A stretch of 64,000 nt of DNA from JAKFDI01 sp036676235 (lineage in GTDB: Bacteria; Pseudomonadota; Gammaproteobacteria; Burkholderiales; Burkholderiaceae_C). The notes under the pieces were generated by a model. That model was not told the DNA's origin and did not search any database. It was given only the letters and a program-made list of their open reading frames with translations. This document shows, one piece after another, positions 1 to 8,288 of this stretch. Position numbers and translations under genes: made by a program. Each line of letters opens with the position of its first letter. The first letter of the stretch is position 1. The stretch covers positions 79,932 through 143,931 of the forward strand of contig JAKFDI010000040.1 of assembly GCA_036676235.1 (NCBI GenBank), written 5' to 3'.

Positions 1-90
1 GCAGACCGCGAGCACGCCCAACATCTGCCAGCGGCCCCGCCGCGTGCGGCGCGGGTCTTCCGCAAGCGCGGGGCTTGGCTGCGAGTGCAC
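1..90 (-). CDS. Partial N-terminus of small membrane protein of the cox assembly region
   Basis: Only the first 30 codons lie in the window, running leftward off the edge. Reading from a GTG at 88-90 gives a short polar, basic segment (a run of Arg and one Trp) followed by the start of a hydrophobic stretch (MLGVLAVC). This layout fits the single-span proteins often found between SURF1 and COX15 in Burkholderiales cox clusters; that assignment is from memory of the gene order and is inference. The start sits 25 bases after the SURF1 stop on the same strand, so the two are probably co-transcribed. Upstream codons remain open into the SURF1 tail, so the exact start is uncertain. Confidence 0.45.
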   Translation of the reverse strand, partial: MHSQPSPALAEDPRRTRRGRWQMLGVLAVC

Positions 91-115
91 CGTGAAACTG
101 ACGCCCGACGCCGCG

Positions 116-880
116 TCAGGCGCGGCGCCGCTTGCGTTGGCGCCAGGGGCGGATGAGTTGGAACCAGACATACAAACCTGCGGTGAGTGCACACAGCGCG
201 AACCATTGGAAGGCGTAGCCGTAGTGCTTGTGAACGCCGAGTGCTGGGCGCAGCCACTCGCGCAGCAGCCCGTCGTCGGCGTGTTGCGGCGTGTCGTGCT
301 GCATCACCGACAGCGGCAGGAGCCGCAAGCCGGTTTCGCCGGCATAGGCCGCAAGGTCGAGATTTTGACGGATCGCCCCCGAAGCCGCTGACTCGAACTC
401 GTACAGCCGGGCGGGCGGCGGGGCGATGCGCCCCTGCACCTCGACCTCGCCCTGAGCAGTCTCGACACGCGGCAGGCGCGTGCGCTCCATCGGATCGCGC
501 GGCACCCAGCCGCGCTGCACCACGATGGCGTCGCCGGAGTCCGACAGGCGCAGCGGCGTCAGGACAAAGAAGCCGGGCCGCGCATTCATCTGGCGGTTGT
601 CGAGAAACACCGTGTGCCTGTCGACCCACGTGCCGCGCAGGACGACGCGCCGATAGAACTGAGCACTCGCCTCGGCCTTGGTGCGGGCGAGCGCGGCGGC
701 ATCGAGTGCCGGCAGCGCAAGGCGGGCGTCAAGCAGCGCCTGGCGCGACTCCTTTTCATCGGCGCGGCTCAGTTGCCACACGCCCAGGCGCGCCATCAGC
801 GCCATCGTCAGCAAGGCCGCGAGCAGCACCACGAGCGCACGCGTGCGGCCCGCGGCGCGGGCTTCGCGCAACTCAGGCAT
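116..880 (-). CDS. SURF1 family cytochrome oxidase assembly protein
   Basis: 254 residues, the usual size for bacterial SURF1. The protein has two membrane spans, one at about residues 16-36 ending in the typical LGVWQLSRADEK stretch, and one near the C-terminus at about 222-242, with a periplasmic domain between them. The family blocks DNRQMNARPGFFVLTPLRL and VQRGWVPRDP are present. SURF1 helps insert heme a into subunit I of aa3-type oxidase. It lies beside the structural cox genes, but ctaE is separated from it by DUF2909 on the opposite strand, so it probably has its own promoter in the 35-base divergent gap (881-915). Confidence 0.93.
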   Translation of the reverse strand: MPELREARAAGRTRALVVLLAALLTMALMARLGVWQLSRADEKESRQALLDARLALPALDAAALARTKAEASAQFYRRVVLRGTWVDRHTVFLDNRQMNARPGFFVLTPLRLSDSGDAIVVQRGWVPRDPMERTRLPRVETAQGEVEVQGRIAPPPARLYEFESAASGAIRQNLDLAAYAGETGLRLLPLSVMQHDTPQHADDGLLREWLRPALGVHKHYGYAFQWFALCALTAGLYVWFQLIRPWRQRKRRRA

Positions 881-915
881 CGCACGCGACGCTGAAGAGG
901 GCGGGCGGATAATCG

Positions 916-1140
916 ATGGTCATGAAGATCCTGTTTGCGCTCGCGCTGCTCGCCGTCATCGGCGCCCTGATTGCCGCGGGCGTGGCGATGGTTCGCGACG
1001 GCCGCGATGGCAAGCCGAAGTCGCGCGCCATGTTCAACGCACTGGCCTGGCGCGTCGGCATTTCGGTGGCCTTGTTCCTGTGCATTCTGCTCAGCTACAA
1101 GCTCGGCTGGATCCAGCCGACCGGTGTGCCGCGCGGCTGA
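916..1140 (+). CDS. DUF2909 twin transmembrane protein
   Basis: 74 residues with two hydrophobic helices (about 4-24 and 48-66) joined by a basic loop (RDGRDGKPKSRAM). This is the small twin-transmembrane protein commonly found beside SURF1 and ctaE in betaproteobacteria; its biochemical role is unknown, and a part in oxidase assembly is inferred only from location. It is divergent from SURF1 and convergent with ctaE. Met codons at 916 and 922 are both possible starts. A GATAAT hexamer at 908-913 lies almost on the start, so the transcript could have a very short leader. Confidence 0.8.
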   Translation: MVMKILFALALLAVIGALIAAGVAMVRDGRDGKPKSRAMFNALAWRVGISVALFLCILLSYKLGWIQPTGVPRG

Positions 1141-1171
1141 CACGCGCTGCATTTCTCACGCGCCTGAAGCA

Positions 1172-1196
1172 AGAAGGCCGCTCGAAGCGGCCTTCT
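1172..1196. terminator. Bidirectional hairpin between DUF2909 and ctaE
   Basis: A perfect 11-bp stem (AGAAGGCCGCT / AGCGGCCTTCT) closes a CGA loop between the convergent 3' ends of the DUF2909 gene (stop at 1140) and ctaE (stop at 1242). The right arm is followed by GCTCTT on the plus strand. Position and symmetry fit a terminator used from both sides. The T tract is short. Confidence 0.7.
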
Positions 1197-1241
1197 GCTC
1201 TTGCGCACGGCCCGCATCATGCGGCGCCGCGGCTCGTTGCG

Positions 1242-2126
1242 TCAGAACCAGTAGACGATGATGTAGAGGCCGAGCCACACCACGTCCACGAAGTGCCAGT
1301 ACCACGCGGCGCCTTCGAAGCCGAAATGCCGCTGCGGCGTGAAGTGCCCCTTCATCAGGCGCAGCGTGATGAACAGCAGCATCAGCATGCCGACGAACAC
1401 GTGGAAACCGTGGAAGCCGGTGAGCATGAAGAAGGTGGAGCCGTAGATCCCTGAATCGAGCCGCAGGTTCAGGTCCTTGTAGGCATGCGCGTACTCGAAA
1501 CCCTGCAGTCCGAGGAACGCGATGCCCAGCAGCACCGTGAGCCACATGAAGGCAATGGTCTTGGCACGCTGGCCGGCGATGAGCGCATGGTGGGCGATCG
1601 TGAGCGTCACGCCCGAGGTCAGGAGCAGCGCGGTGTTGATCGTCGGCAGCGGCCACGGCCCCATGGTCGCGAACGGCTCGACGATGCCGGCGGGAGACGC
1701 CGTCATGCCAGCCTGCACGCTCGGCCAGACGGCCTTGAAATCGGGCCACAGAATCGCGTTGTCGAGGCTGCCGAGCACGGGAATCGAATACAGCCGCGAC
1801 CAGAACAGCGCACCGAAGAAGGCGCCGAAGAACATCACCTCGGAGAAGATGAACCAGCTCATGCTCCAGCGGTACGACACGTCGACACGGTCGCTGTAGA
1901 GCCCGCCTTCGCTTTCGCGCGTGGTCGCGCTGAACCACTGGAACATCGTGAAGGCCCACATCAGCAGACCGAACATCAACGAGTACGCGCCCCATTGGGC
2001 GCCATTGATCCACTGCGACGCGCCAAGAATCACGAAGAACAGGCCCGCCGCAGCCATCACCGGAAAACGCGATGGCGCCGGAACAAAGTAGTGAGGCGTG
2101 TGCCCGGTTTGCGTCGCTGCCGACAT
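1242..2126 (-). CDS. ctaE: Cytochrome c oxidase subunit III
   Basis: 294 residues with seven predicted membrane segments and the subunit III blocks WSMSWFIFSEVMFFGAFFGALFWSR (split: WSMSWFIFSEVMFFG and AFFGALFWSR) and TGFHGFHVFVGM near the C-terminus, including the buried Glu of the SEVMFF helix. Subunit III belongs to the membrane core of the aa3 oxidase and stabilises the proton-uptake path. A good ribosome binding site (TTCAGGAGAAAAGC) precedes the ATG at 2126. It is the last gene of the leftward cox operon, 124 bases after ctaG, and ends at the hairpin at 1172-1196. Confidence 0.97.
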   Translation of the reverse strand: MSAATQTGHTPHYFVPAPSRFPVMAAAGLFFVILGASQWINGAQWGAYSLMFGLLMWAFTMFQWFSATTRESEGGLYSDRVDVSYRWSMSWFIFSEVMFFGAFFGALFWSRLYSIPVLGSLDNAILWPDFKAVWPSVQAGMTASPAGIVEPFATMGPWPLPTINTALLLTSGVTLTIAHHALIAGQRAKTIAFMWLTVLLGIAFLGLQGFEYAHAYKDLNLRLDSGIYGSTFFMLTGFHGFHVFVGMLMLLFITLRLMKGHFTPQRHFGFEGAAWYWHFVDVVWLGLYIIVYWF

Positions 2127-2250
2127 GCTTTTCTCCTGAATCAGAACTTCTTGATATCGATCATTCGCGCGGTCGATGCGACCCCGCGAATTCCACCATT
2201 TCAGCCCACGACGCCGCGCGTGAAAACCCGGTTCAGCAGCACGGGCTGAA

Positions 2251-2880
2251 TCATGACCTCGGCTCCGCGATCACACGCTGGGCCGTCTGCGGCGCGGGAG
2301 GCGTCGTGCCGCCCACCTCGAAGAATGTGTAGGACAGCGTGATCGTGCTCACGCTCTTCGGCAGCTTCGGGTCGATCACAAAGACGACCGGCCACTGCTT
2401 GCTTTCTCCGGGCTTCAGCTCGTATTCGTTGAAGCAAAAGCACTCGAGCTTGTTGAAGTAGGGCGTCGCCTGCTTGGGCGCATAGCTCGGAATCGCCTGT
2501 GCCGTCATGGTGCGGGCTTGCGTGTTCCTGAAGTCGTACATCACCGTCGCCAGTTCACCCGGATGCACCTGGATGCTGCTCTGTGCGGGCTGGAACGCCC
2601 ACACGCCCCGGGCATTGGCGTCGAACTCCACCGTGATCGTGCGCGAGGTGTCGACCTGGGTACTGGTGCCGCTGGAGCGTCCATGTCCTGGCGTGGTCGT
2701 CTGCTCGGACGCCGCCAGCACGTTGATGCCCAGCGCCGTGCAAACCGCCCGGTACATCGGCACCAGCCCGTAGCCGAAGGCGAACATCGCCGCGGTGACC
2801 ACCAGCAGCTTGACCACCATCGCACGGTTGTCGCGATGCAGGAGCGCGCGTCGATGGCCGGAAGGTTTCGGGTTGTCCAC
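2251..2880 (-). CDS. ctaG: Cytochrome c oxidase assembly protein CtaG/Cox11
   Basis: 209 residues. One N-terminal membrane helix (about 24-44, MVVKLLVVTAAMFAFGYGLVP) anchors a periplasmic Cox11 domain. The copper-binding motif CFCFNEYELKPGE is intact at about residues 147-159, giving the paired cysteines that deliver copper to the CuB site of subunit I. The family YDFRNTQ and PVVFVIDP blocks are also present. The gene begins 7 bases after the stop of the 35-residue protein at 2888-2995 and is in the ctaC-ctaD-ctaG-ctaE operon. No DUF2970 gene follows it. Confidence 0.96.
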   Translation of the reverse strand: MDNPKPSGHRRALLHRDNRAMVVKLLVVTAAMFAFGYGLVPMYRAVCTALGINVLAASEQTTTPGHGRSSGTSTQVDTSRTITVEFDANARGVWAFQPAQSSIQVHPGELATVMYDFRNTQARTMTAQAIPSYAPKQATPYFNKLECFCFNEYELKPGESKQWPVVFVIDPKLPKSVSTITLSYTFFEVGGTTPPAPQTAQRVIAEPRS

Positions 2881-2887
2881 GGCGCAG

Positions 2888-2995
2888 CTACTTCAGCAAA
2901 GCCATCTTCGCGAAGAACCCGATAAAGAGCACGATTGCGATCGAGGCCAGGATCAGGCCCAGTCGGCGATTGCGCTTCTTCTGTTCGGGAGTCAT
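2888..2995 (-). CDS. Cytochrome oxidase small assembly protein (35 aa)
   Basis: A 35-codon frame begins at the ATG at 2993-2995 and ends at TAG at 2888-2890. The product starts MTPEQKKRNRRLGLILAS and continues as a single hydrophobic helix (IAIVLFIGFFAKMALL), so it is a basic-headed one-span protein with its N-terminus probably inside. Burkholderiales genomes carry a tiny protein of this form exactly between ctaD and ctaG, annotated as a cytochrome oxidase small assembly protein. The gene fits tightly between ctaD (stop at 3012) and ctaG (start at 2880), which supports it as real and co-translated. Its biochemical role is not established. Confidence 0.82.
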   Translation of the reverse strand: MTPEQKKRNRRLGLILASIAIVLFIGFFAKMALLK

Positions 2996-3011
2996 GGCCG
3001 CAGGTCGGGTG

Positions 3012-4640
3012 TCAGCCGATCACGCGAGTCGCGGTCGGGTCGAGCTTGGGAGGCGTCTCGAAGGTGTGGAACGGGGCCGGCGACGGCACTTCCCACTCCA
3101 GGCCTTCGGCGCCGTCCCACGGCTTCTGCGGCGCCGCCTCGCCCTTACCGCGCATCATGGGCAGCACGACGGCGAGGAAGAAGTACACCTGCATCAGCCC
3201 GAATCCGAAGGCGCCGATCGACGCGATCATGTTGTAGTCGGTGAACTGCAGGGGATAGTCGGCATAGCGACGCGGCATGCCCGCCAGACCCAGGAAGTGC
3301 ATCGGGAAGAAGGTGAGATTGAAGGTGATCAACGAACCCCAGAAGTGGATCTTTCCGCGGGTTTCGCTGTACATGCGCCCGGTCCACTTCGGACCCCAGT
3401 AGTAGACGCCGGCGAACAGCGCGTACAACGAGCCGGCCACCAGCACGTAGTGGAAGTGCGCCACGACGTAGTAGGTGTCCTGTAGCTGGATGTCGATGGG
3501 CGCCATCGCGAGGATGAGGCCGGTGAAGCCGCCGATGGTGAACACGAAGATGAAGCCGATGGCGAACAGCATCGGCGTCTCGAATGTCATCGAGCCGCGC
3601 CACATGGTGGCCACCCAGTTGAAGATCTTCACGCCCGTGGGCACCGCGATCAGCATGGTCGCGTACATGAAGAAGAGCTGGCCGGTCACCGGCATGCCGG
3701 TCGAGAACATGTGGTGCGCCCACACGATGAACGACAGGATGGCGATGGACGCGGTGGCGTAGACCATCGAGGTGTAGCCGAACAGCTTCTTGCGCGCGAA
3801 GGCCGGAATGATGGCGCTCACGATGCCAAAGGCCGGCAAGATCATGATGTAGACCTCGGGGTGGCCGAAGAACCAGAAGATGTGCTGGTACATCACCGGG
3901 TCCCCGCCGCCTGCGGGGTTGAAGAAGCTGGTGCCGAAATGACGATCGGTCAGCGTCATGGTGATGGCGCCGGCGAGCACCGGCATCACGGCGATCAGCA
4001 GGTAGGCGGTGATGAGCCAGGTCCAGCAGAACAGCGGCAGGCGCATCAGCGTCATGCCCGGCGCGCGCATGTTCAGGATCGTCACGATGATGTTGATCGA
4101 GCCCATGATCGAACTCGCGCCCATGATGTGCATGGCGAAGATGCTGGAGTCCATGGACGGACCCATCTGCATCGACAGCGGCGCATAGAGCGTCCAGCCG
4201 CCTGCCGGCGCGCCGCCGGGAACGAAGAACGACGAGACGAGCAGGATGGACGCCGGAATGAGCAGCCAGAAGCTCAGGTTGTTCATGCGCGCGAACGCCA
4301 TGTCGGCCGCGCCGATCTGCAGGGGGATCATCCAGTTCGCGAAGCCGACGAACGCCGGCATGATCGCGCCGAAGATCATGATCAGCCCGTGCATCGTGGT
4401 GAACTGGTTGAACAGCTGCGGATTGACGATCTGCAGCCCCGGCTGGAAAAGCTCGGCGCGAATCAGCATCGCCAGCACGCCACCCACCATCAGCATGGTG
4501 AACGAGAACAACAGGTACATCGTGCCGATGTCCTTGTGGTTCGTTGCGAACAGCCAGCGCCGCCAGCCGTGCGGGTGGTGATCGTCGTGCGCGTGGTCAG
4601 CAGCGTGGCCGTGGCCGGGTTGATCGAGAACTGCACTCAT
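3012..4640 (-). CDS. ctaD: Cytochrome c oxidase subunit I
   Basis: 542 residues with about twelve membrane helices. The heme a3/CuB centre is recognisable from FGHPEVYI (CuB His and the crosslinked Tyr, about residue 258), WAHHMF (two His ligands) and the VAHFHYVL block carrying both heme axial ligands. FATNHKDIGTMYL near the N-terminus and MHGLIMIF are further signatures. It is the catalytic subunit that reduces oxygen and pumps protons in the inner membrane. It follows ctaC by 39 bases and precedes the 35-residue assembly protein by 16, consistent with a single operon. Confidence 0.98.
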   Translation of the reverse strand: MSAVLDQPGHGHAADHAHDDHHPHGWRRWLFATNHKDIGTMYLLFSFTMLMVGGVLAMLIRAELFQPGLQIVNPQLFNQFTTMHGLIMIFGAIMPAFVGFANWMIPLQIGAADMAFARMNNLSFWLLIPASILLVSSFFVPGGAPAGGWTLYAPLSMQMGPSMDSSIFAMHIMGASSIMGSINIIVTILNMRAPGMTLMRLPLFCWTWLITAYLLIAVMPVLAGAITMTLTDRHFGTSFFNPAGGGDPVMYQHIFWFFGHPEVYIMILPAFGIVSAIIPAFARKKLFGYTSMVYATASIAILSFIVWAHHMFSTGMPVTGQLFFMYATMLIAVPTGVKIFNWVATMWRGSMTFETPMLFAIGFIFVFTIGGFTGLILAMAPIDIQLQDTYYVVAHFHYVLVAGSLYALFAGVYYWGPKWTGRMYSETRGKIHFWGSLITFNLTFFPMHFLGLAGMPRRYADYPLQFTDYNMIASIGAFGFGLMQVYFFLAVVLPMMRGKGEAAPQKPWDGAEGLEWEVPSPAPFHTFETPPKLDPTATRVIG

Positions 4641-4679
4641 GAACGATTCCTTTCGACTCTGTCGGCTCTTCTTCGGGTC

Positions 4680-5864
4680 TTACTTGCCGGCAGCGGCCAC
4701 TTCGGCCGGCTGCAGCAACTGCCCTGTCTTGTTCGACCACGCATTCTTGGTATAGGTGATCACGGCGGCGATCTCGGTCGGCGAGAGCGTGCCCTTCCAC
4801 GCCGGCATGGCGCCATTGGCGGCGCCGTTGTGCACGATGGCGAGTTGCTTGCTCATGTCGGCATCGAGCACGATGGCCGAGCCGTCGAGCGCCTTGATCG
4901 GGCCGGCGCCCTTGCCGTTGGCCTGGTGGCAGGCGGCACAGTTGGCCGTGTAGACCTTCTCGCCGCGCGCGACGAGATCGGCCAGTTCCCACACCTTGGA
5001 CGGATCATCGGCCGCGGCGGCCGCTTCCTTCAGCTTGCCGTCCACCCAGGCGCTGTAATCCTCTTGCGACAGCACCTTCACGTGGATCGGCATGTAGGCG
5101 TGTTCCTTGCCGCACAGCTCGGCGCACTGACCGTAGAAGTCGCCGGTCTCTTCAGCGCGGAACCAGGCGTCGCGCACGAAGCCGGGAATCGCATCCTGCT
5201 TGACGCCGAAGGCCGGCACCATCCAGGCGTGGATCACGTCGTTGGCGGTGGTGATGATGCGGATCTTCTTGTCGACCGGCACCACGAGCGGGTTGTCGAC
5301 CTTGAGCAGGTAGTCGTCACCGGACGGCTTGCCGGCGTCGGACATCTCGCGATGGGTCGGGTCGAGGCTGGAGATGAAGCCGATGCCCGCGCCCTCACCG
5401 TTCAGATAGTCGTAGCCCCACTTCCACTGGATGCCGGTGGCCTTGATCGTGACATCGGCGGCGCTCGTGTCCTTCATCGCCACCACCACCTTGGTGGCCG
5501 GCAGTGCCATCAGGATCACGATGATGAACGGCACGACGGTCCAGGCAATCTCGACCGAGGTGCTCTCGTGGAAGTTCGCGGGCTTGGCGCCTTTCGAGCG
5601 GCGGTGCTTGACGATCGAATAGAACATCACGCCGAACACGCCGATGAAGATGATCGTGCAGATCACCAGCATGAAGTTGTGCAGCCACTGCTGATCGGCG
5701 GCGATGCGGGTCACCGGCGGGTGCAGATCGATCTGGTTCACCGCAGGGCCGCCCGGCAGATCGTTCACGGCGAACGAGGCGGCCGATGCCAGCCCCATGC
5801 TCAACCCGAATGCCGCTTGCCCCGCCTTGCGCCAAAGTGCTGTCATCGTCTTCATCGTCGTCAC
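4680..5864 (-). CDS. ctaC: Cytochrome c oxidase subunit II with fused cytochrome c domain
   Basis: 394 residues: N-terminal signal-like segment, two membrane helices (about 60-85 and 102-122), a cupredoxin domain, then a cytochrome c domain. The CuA ligands lie in CAELCGKEHAYM at about residue 245, and a covalent heme site CAACH lies at about residue 308 with a later Met-containing segment (NGAMPAWKG) as the probable sixth ligand. The C-terminal heme domain makes this the caa3-like version of subunit II common in Burkholderiales, so electrons can pass to CuA through the fused heme. First gene of the cox operon. Confidence 0.97.
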   Translation of the reverse strand: MTTMKTMTALWRKAGQAAFGLSMGLASAASFAVNDLPGGPAVNQIDLHPPVTRIAADQQWLHNFMLVICTIIFIGVFGVMFYSIVKHRRSKGAKPANFHESTSVEIAWTVVPFIIVILMALPATKVVVAMKDTSAADVTIKATGIQWKWGYDYLNGEGAGIGFISSLDPTHREMSDAGKPSGDDYLLKVDNPLVVPVDKKIRIITTANDVIHAWMVPAFGVKQDAIPGFVRDAWFRAEETGDFYGQCAELCGKEHAYMPIHVKVLSQEDYSAWVDGKLKEAAAAADDPSKVWELADLVARGEKVYTANCAACHQANGKGAGPIKALDGSAIVLDADMSKQLAIVHNGAANGAMPAWKGTLSPTEIAAVITYTKNAWSNKTGQLLQPAEVAAAGK

Positions 5865-6119
5865 TTCAGTTTTCGAAATTCAATTCACTACCACGTCGCG
5901 CCGACCTGCGGCGCCGCTCGATCTGCCTCGTGAGGCACCCCACGGCGCGCGAAGGAGGTCAGCAGGCAAAGCCGAACGCAACCCATGAGGGCGGCTGACC
6001 GAAGGACGAGGGGGATGTGGGCTTGCGACAGCCGTTTCGCCGCATCGGCAGATGCCCCGACCCAGCGATTCGAGAGCTCTCACCAAAACCGATAGATTTT
6101 AGCCCAGCGCAATGTTTGT
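5865..6119. other. Intergenic region upstream of the cox operon
   Basis: This stretch holds the leader of the leftward cox operon and the 3' flank of nothing else except the end of the methyltransferase gene at 6120. I found no convincing RNA gene, repeat or open frame. A promoter for ctaC must lie here, but I could not pick a clear -35/-10 pair. Confidence 0.4.
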
Positions 6120-7031
6120 TCACGCACCTGCACGGCGCCCGGACTTCACGAGCGCGCGCATGTCATCGAGCGACACCGTGGTCGGCTCGCCGGCGCGCAT
6201 GCGAGGCGCAGCCTTGAATGCATGGCCGTAGGCGATCTCGAAGCGCATCGACAAGCGCCCGTCGGGGCCGGCCAGCGCCTGCAGTTCACGTTCGAGTACG
6301 GCACGCCAGCGCGGTGTGCGCAGCCCATCGAAGCGCGCCGGCGATGCGTTCCCGCCCAGCGTGCGCAGTTCGCCCAGCAGCGCCGGCGCGTCCGCCCAAC
6401 TCAGCGTGAGTGTTTCCTGGTCCATCACCGGATCGGCAAAGCCGGCCTGCACCAGCATGTCGCCAAGGTCATGCATGTCGACGAACTCGGCCATCGGCGC
6501 CGGCCAGCCGAGACGTGCGTACAAGTCGCGCAGTTCGCGCAGCGTGTCCGGGCCGAAGCACGAGAACATGACGAAGCCGTCGGCGGCCAGCACGCGTTCC
6601 CAACGCGCCATCACGGCAGGTGGCTCGCGCATCGCATGCAGCATCATGTTGGCCCACACGAGCTGCATGCCGCCCGGCAGTTCCTGCGCTTCTTCCATCA
6701 CGACCGGACTGCCACGCAGCCGGCGCGGCGACCACCACGGCTTGCGGCCCGCCGCACGGCTGCGCTCGACCAGCGCCGCGCCGGGCTCGACTGCGATGCG
6801 CTCGGCCTGCGGGTACGCCGCATCCAGCAGCGCGCTCCCTGCCCCGAGGAACGACCACCAGTCGATGATGCGCTGAGGCTGCAGCTTGATGATCTGCAAC
6901 CGCTCGGCCATGCGACGCGCGACCTCCTCGTGCAACCACGGCGGCGCCGGCTGCTTCGCGAGTCGCCGCAGCGTGGCCGAGACAGCGTGTTCGTCGAGTT
7001 CGCGCGGCGCCGCGCCTGGGGTCTCGGGCAT
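6120..7031 (-). CDS. SAM-dependent methyltransferase, BioC-like
   Basis: 303 residues from the ATG at 7029-7031 (MPETPGAAPRELDE). The order is a helical N-terminus (HAVSATLRRLAKQ, HEEVARRMAERLQ), a Rossmann methyltransferase core, WANMMLHAM followed by a motif typical of class I enzymes (VLAADGFVMFSCFGPDTLRELR), and a C-terminal part. The GPDTLRELR block and the MVEVARRMAERL-type start resemble malonyl-ACP O-methyltransferase BioC, which primes biotin synthesis. No other bio gene is near, and the glycine-rich SAM loop is poorly conserved (SFLGAGSALLDAAYP), so function remains open. Divergent from comF with a 20-base gap. Confidence 0.7.
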   Translation of the reverse strand: MPETPGAAPRELDEHAVSATLRRLAKQPAPPWLHEEVARRMAERLQIIKLQPQRIIDWWSFLGAGSALLDAAYPQAERIAVEPGAALVERSRAAGRKPWWSPRRLRGSPVVMEEAQELPGGMQLVWANMMLHAMREPPAVMARWERVLAADGFVMFSCFGPDTLRELRDLYARLGWPAPMAEFVDMHDLGDMLVQAGFADPVMDQETLTLSWADAPALLGELRTLGGNASPARFDGLRTPRWRAVLERELQALAGPDGRLSMRFEIAYGHAFKAAPRMRAGEPTTVSLDDMRALVKSGRRAGA

Positions 7032-7051
7032 GTGCGGCAGTATATTGAGCC

Positions 7052-7786
7052 GTGCCTGCACGCCCCGCGCTCACACCCTCTTCATGGACCGCCCGTCTGG
7101 CCGCGCGCCTGCCCACGCAGTGCACGCTGTGCCGCGGCTGGGGCACGGGCCGCATGTGCGCAAGCTGCGTGGAGCGATTCGCGGCTTTCGTGCCGCGCTG
7201 CAGGCGTTGCGCACTGCAGGTGACGGACGGTGTGGACAGGTGCGGCGCTTGCCTCGCCGCGCCGCCCGCCTTCGACGCTGCGGTGGCCGCCGTCGACTAC
7301 GCCTGGCCCTGGGACGGGCTGGTCGGCCACTTCAAGTTCCACGCCGCGCTTGACCTCGCGCCGGCCCTCACCGAGCGCATCGCCGCGGCCTGGCACGCGC
7401 GGCATCTCGACACACCGCACTGGCTGCTGCCCGTGCCGCTCGCCAGCGAACGCCTTCGCGAGCGCGGCTACAACCAGGCCTGGGAGATCGCGCGAAGGCT
7501 CGCGTCGCGAATTGGCGGCACGGCCGACGCGCGGCTGCTGGTGCGCCTGCGCGACACTGCACACCAGCTCGCGCTGCCGCCCGATCGCCGGGCGGCCAAC
7601 GTGCGCGGCGCCTTCGCCGTCGCTCCCGAGGGCCTGGCGAAGCTGCGCGATGCGCGCGTCGTGCTCGTCGACGATGTGATGACCACCGGCGCCACCGCGT
7701 CCGAGATCGCCGCGATGCTGAAGCAGGCCGGCGCGCGCGAGGTCACCGTCGCCGTGCTGGCCCGCACGCCGCGGCCCGGCGATTGA
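7052..7786 (+). CDS. comF: ComF family phosphoribosyltransferase
   Basis: 244 residues. The N-terminus has the ComF zinc-ribbon pattern with paired cysteines (CTLC, CASC, CRRC, CGAC at about residues 23-68). The C-terminus has the phosphoribosyltransferase signature VVLVDDVMTTGATASE at about 205-220 and RGYNQAWEIAR, typical of the family. ComF proteins are linked to DNA uptake in naturally competent bacteria, though their reaction is not well defined. The GTG at 7052 is the first possible start; a TATATT hexamer at 7041-7046 lies so close that either the leader is nearly absent or translation starts later. trmL follows by 12 bases and is probably co-transcribed. Confidence 0.88.
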   Translation: MPARPALTPSSWTARLAARLPTQCTLCRGWGTGRMCASCVERFAAFVPRCRRCALQVTDGVDRCGACLAAPPAFDAAVAAVDYAWPWDGLVGHFKFHAALDLAPALTERIAAAWHARHLDTPHWLLPVPLASERLRERGYNQAWEIARRLASRIGGTADARLLVRLRDTAHQLALPPDRRAANVRGAFAVAPEGLAKLRDARVVLVDDVMTTGATASEIAAMLKQAGAREVTVAVLARTPRPGD

Positions 7787-7798
7787 AGCAGCACCCGA

Positions 7799-8269
7799 AT
7801 GTTCAACATCGTCCTCGTGCACCCCGAGATCCCGCCGAACACCGGCAACGTGATCCGCCTTGCCGCGAACACCGGCTGCGCGCTGCACCTGATCGAGCCG
7901 CTCGGCTTTTCGATGGAAGACCGGCTGCTGCAGCGCGCCGGGCTCGACTATCACGAATACACGACCGTGCGCCGCCACGCTTCATGGGCCGCGTTCATCG
8001 CAGCCGAGACACCCGATGCCGCGCGGCTCTTCGCCTTCACCACACGCGGCGAGCGCCGCTTCGCCGACCTGCGCTGGCAGGCCGGCGACTGGCTGGTGTT
8101 CGGCTCGGAGACAGCCGGCCTGCCGCCGGATCTGCGCGACAGCCTGCCGGCTGCGCAGAAGGTGCGGCTGCCGCTGCGTGCCGGCCAGCGCAGCCTGAAC
8201 CTCAGCAACGCCGTGGCCGTGGCGGTGTTCGAGGCCTGGCGCCAGAACGGTTACGACGGCGCTGTCTGA
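7799..8269 (+). CDS. trmL: tRNA (cytidine(34)-2'-O)-methyltransferase
   Basis: 156 residues, the normal TrmL length. It is a SPOUT-class enzyme, seen from VLVHPEIPPNTGNVIRLAANTG at the N-terminus (split: VLVHPEIPPNTG, NVIRLAANTG), LVFGSETAGLP in the middle and the knot-forming RSLNLSNAVAVAVFEAW at the end. TrmL methylates the ribose of the wobble base in certain leucine tRNAs using SAM. It follows comF closely and is convergent with gpsA. Confidence 0.95.
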   Translation: MFNIVLVHPEIPPNTGNVIRLAANTGCALHLIEPLGFSMEDRLLQRAGLDYHEYTTVRRHASWAAFIAAETPDAARLFAFTTRGERRFADLRWQAGDWLVFGSETAGLPPDLRDSLPAAQKVRLPLRAGQRSLNLSNAVAVAVFEAWRQNGYDGAV

Positions 8270-8288
8270 AAATGAGCGCCGCCTGAAA

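Noticed and set aside
2127..2250. A possible DUF2970 gene between ctaG and ctaE
   Set aside because: Some Burkholderiales have one here, but the gap is only 124 bases and the frame is stopped; no such protein can be made.
3711..5933. A 740-residue open frame opposite ctaD and ctaC
   Set aside because: Same mirror-frame effect; the cox genes on the other strand have full family motifs.
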